DNA from: Planctomycetota bacterium
GTDB lineage: Bacteria; Planctomycetota; UBA8108; UBA1146; JAJFFE01
Assembly: GCA_020425835.1 (NCBI GenBank)
Contig: JAGQRC010000280.1
Coordinates: forward strand, 1-5,688
Reading direction: 5' to 3'
DNA length: 5,688 nucleotides
Shown here one piece after another: positions 5,201 to 5,688 of this stretch. The position numbers and the translations under genes were made by a program. The notes beneath the pieces were generated by a model. It was not told the origin of the DNA. It saw nothing but the letters and a program-made list of their open reading frames with translations, and did no database searches. Numbering within the stretch: the first letter of the stretch is position 1; every line of letters starts with the position of its first letter.

Positions 5201-5688
5201 CACTCTGTCGTGGTGTGTGGCCGGCCTCGCCTTCGTCGGGGTCGCCGCGCTCGGTGTGGCCTGCAGTCACATCGTCCCTCGTCAGGGGTGGAGCCAGAAG
5301 TGGGGGCCGATGGTCCCTCACACGGACTTCCCCGGAGACTGTGGACTCTGTCACGTACCGGAGAACTGGAAGACGATCCGGGATTCGTTCGAGTTCGATC
5401 ACCTGGCCGTCACCGGATATGCCTTGAACGGGGCGCACACCGGTGCCCAGTGCCTTCGCTGTCACAATGACCGCGGACCGGTCGACGTCTACCTCGCCCG
5501 AGGTTGTGGCGGCTGTCACCCCGACCCGCACCAGAGCGAGCTCGGGCTCGACTGCGAGCGCTGCCACGTGGAATCGACCTGGGCGGCGATCGGCGCGGTC
5601 GTCGATCACGCTCGCACGCGATTCCCGCTCGTCGCCGCGCACGCGATCGCACCGTGCGAGAGCTGCCACATCCGCGCGCGTGTCGGCG
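5178..5688 (+). CDS. Second multihaem cytochrome c, probable lipoprotein (3' end outside window)
   Basis: The frame from ATG 5178 stays open to the right edge, giving 170 visible residues and no stop; it is in a different frame from the upstream cytochrome. The N-terminus has basic residues (R2, R5, R6), a hydrophobic core (about 11-28) and a Cys at 29 preceded by LGVA, which looks like a lipoprotein signal although Gly at -3 is not the usual Leu. Five CXXCH motifs have their first Cys at 55, 92, 110, 126 and 160. Their order and extra His (FDH at 75, GAH at 87, DPH at 118, VDH at 144, AAH at 155) follow the same three-haem module as the upstream protein, starting with a third-type haem. It could be the next cytochrome in an electron path, tethered to the inner or outer membrane by lipid. 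A later GTG at 5214-5216 (codon 13 region) would lose the basic signal start and is less likely. Total length and haem count cannot be known from the window. Confidence 0.88.
   Translation, partial: MRSTRRADTLSWCVAGLAFVGVAALGVACSHIVPRQGWSQKWGPMVPHTDFPGDCGLCHVPENWKTIRDSFEFDHLAVTGYALNGAHTGAQCLRCHNDRGPVDVYLARGCGGCHPDPHQSELGLDCERCHVESTWAAIGAVVDHARTRFPLVAAHAIAPCESCHIRARVG

Overview
This 5,688-base, very GC-rich window holds five genes, all read left to right. They are the tail of an unrelated gene, a non-coding gap of about 550 bases, and a tightly packed four-gene redox operon that runs off the right edge. High GC, heavy use of GAG/GTC/CTC/CGC codons, a TTG start and many c-type haem motifs suggest a Gram-negative bacterium of the myxobacterial/deltaproteobacterial or Binatota type. 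That placement is inference; there is no rRNA or other marker here.

Layout. Positions 1-262 encode the C-terminus of a protein that resembles the end of regulator-type ATPases with helical repeats. Positions 263-815 show no credible gene but hold several GC-rich inverted repeats and a short degenerate 16-base tandem repeat. The operon then begins: (1) 816-2207, a membrane-anchored flavoprotein with an N-terminal 2[4Fe-4S] ferredoxin domain and a thioredoxin-reductase-like FAD/NAD(P) core; (2) 2211-3467, a five-helix membrane protein with two histidine pairs placed to hold two b-type haems, and an acidic coiled-coil N-terminus; (3) 3467-5200, an exported cytochrome c with 20 CXXCH motifs in 577 residues; (4) 5178 to the window end, a second multihaem cytochrome with a lipoprotein-like signal and five CXXCH motifs so far. 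Successive genes are separated by 3 bases, then overlap by 1 base, then by 23 bases, so transcriptional and translational coupling is likely.

Together the genes read as a transmembrane electron-transfer chain: NAD(P)H and FAD to iron-sulfur clusters in the cytoplasm, to two b haems across the membrane, to a string of at least 25 c haems in the periplasm or beyond. The direction of flow and the terminal partner cannot be read from the sequence. The parts are individually familiar, but I know of no characterised system with this exact set.

The most notable structural point is that the big cytochrome is built from a three-haem module of about 82 residues repeated five and two-thirds times. It stops after the second haem of the sixth module, and the next gene starts with what looks like the missing third haem. 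The haem register therefore appears to continue across the gene boundary.
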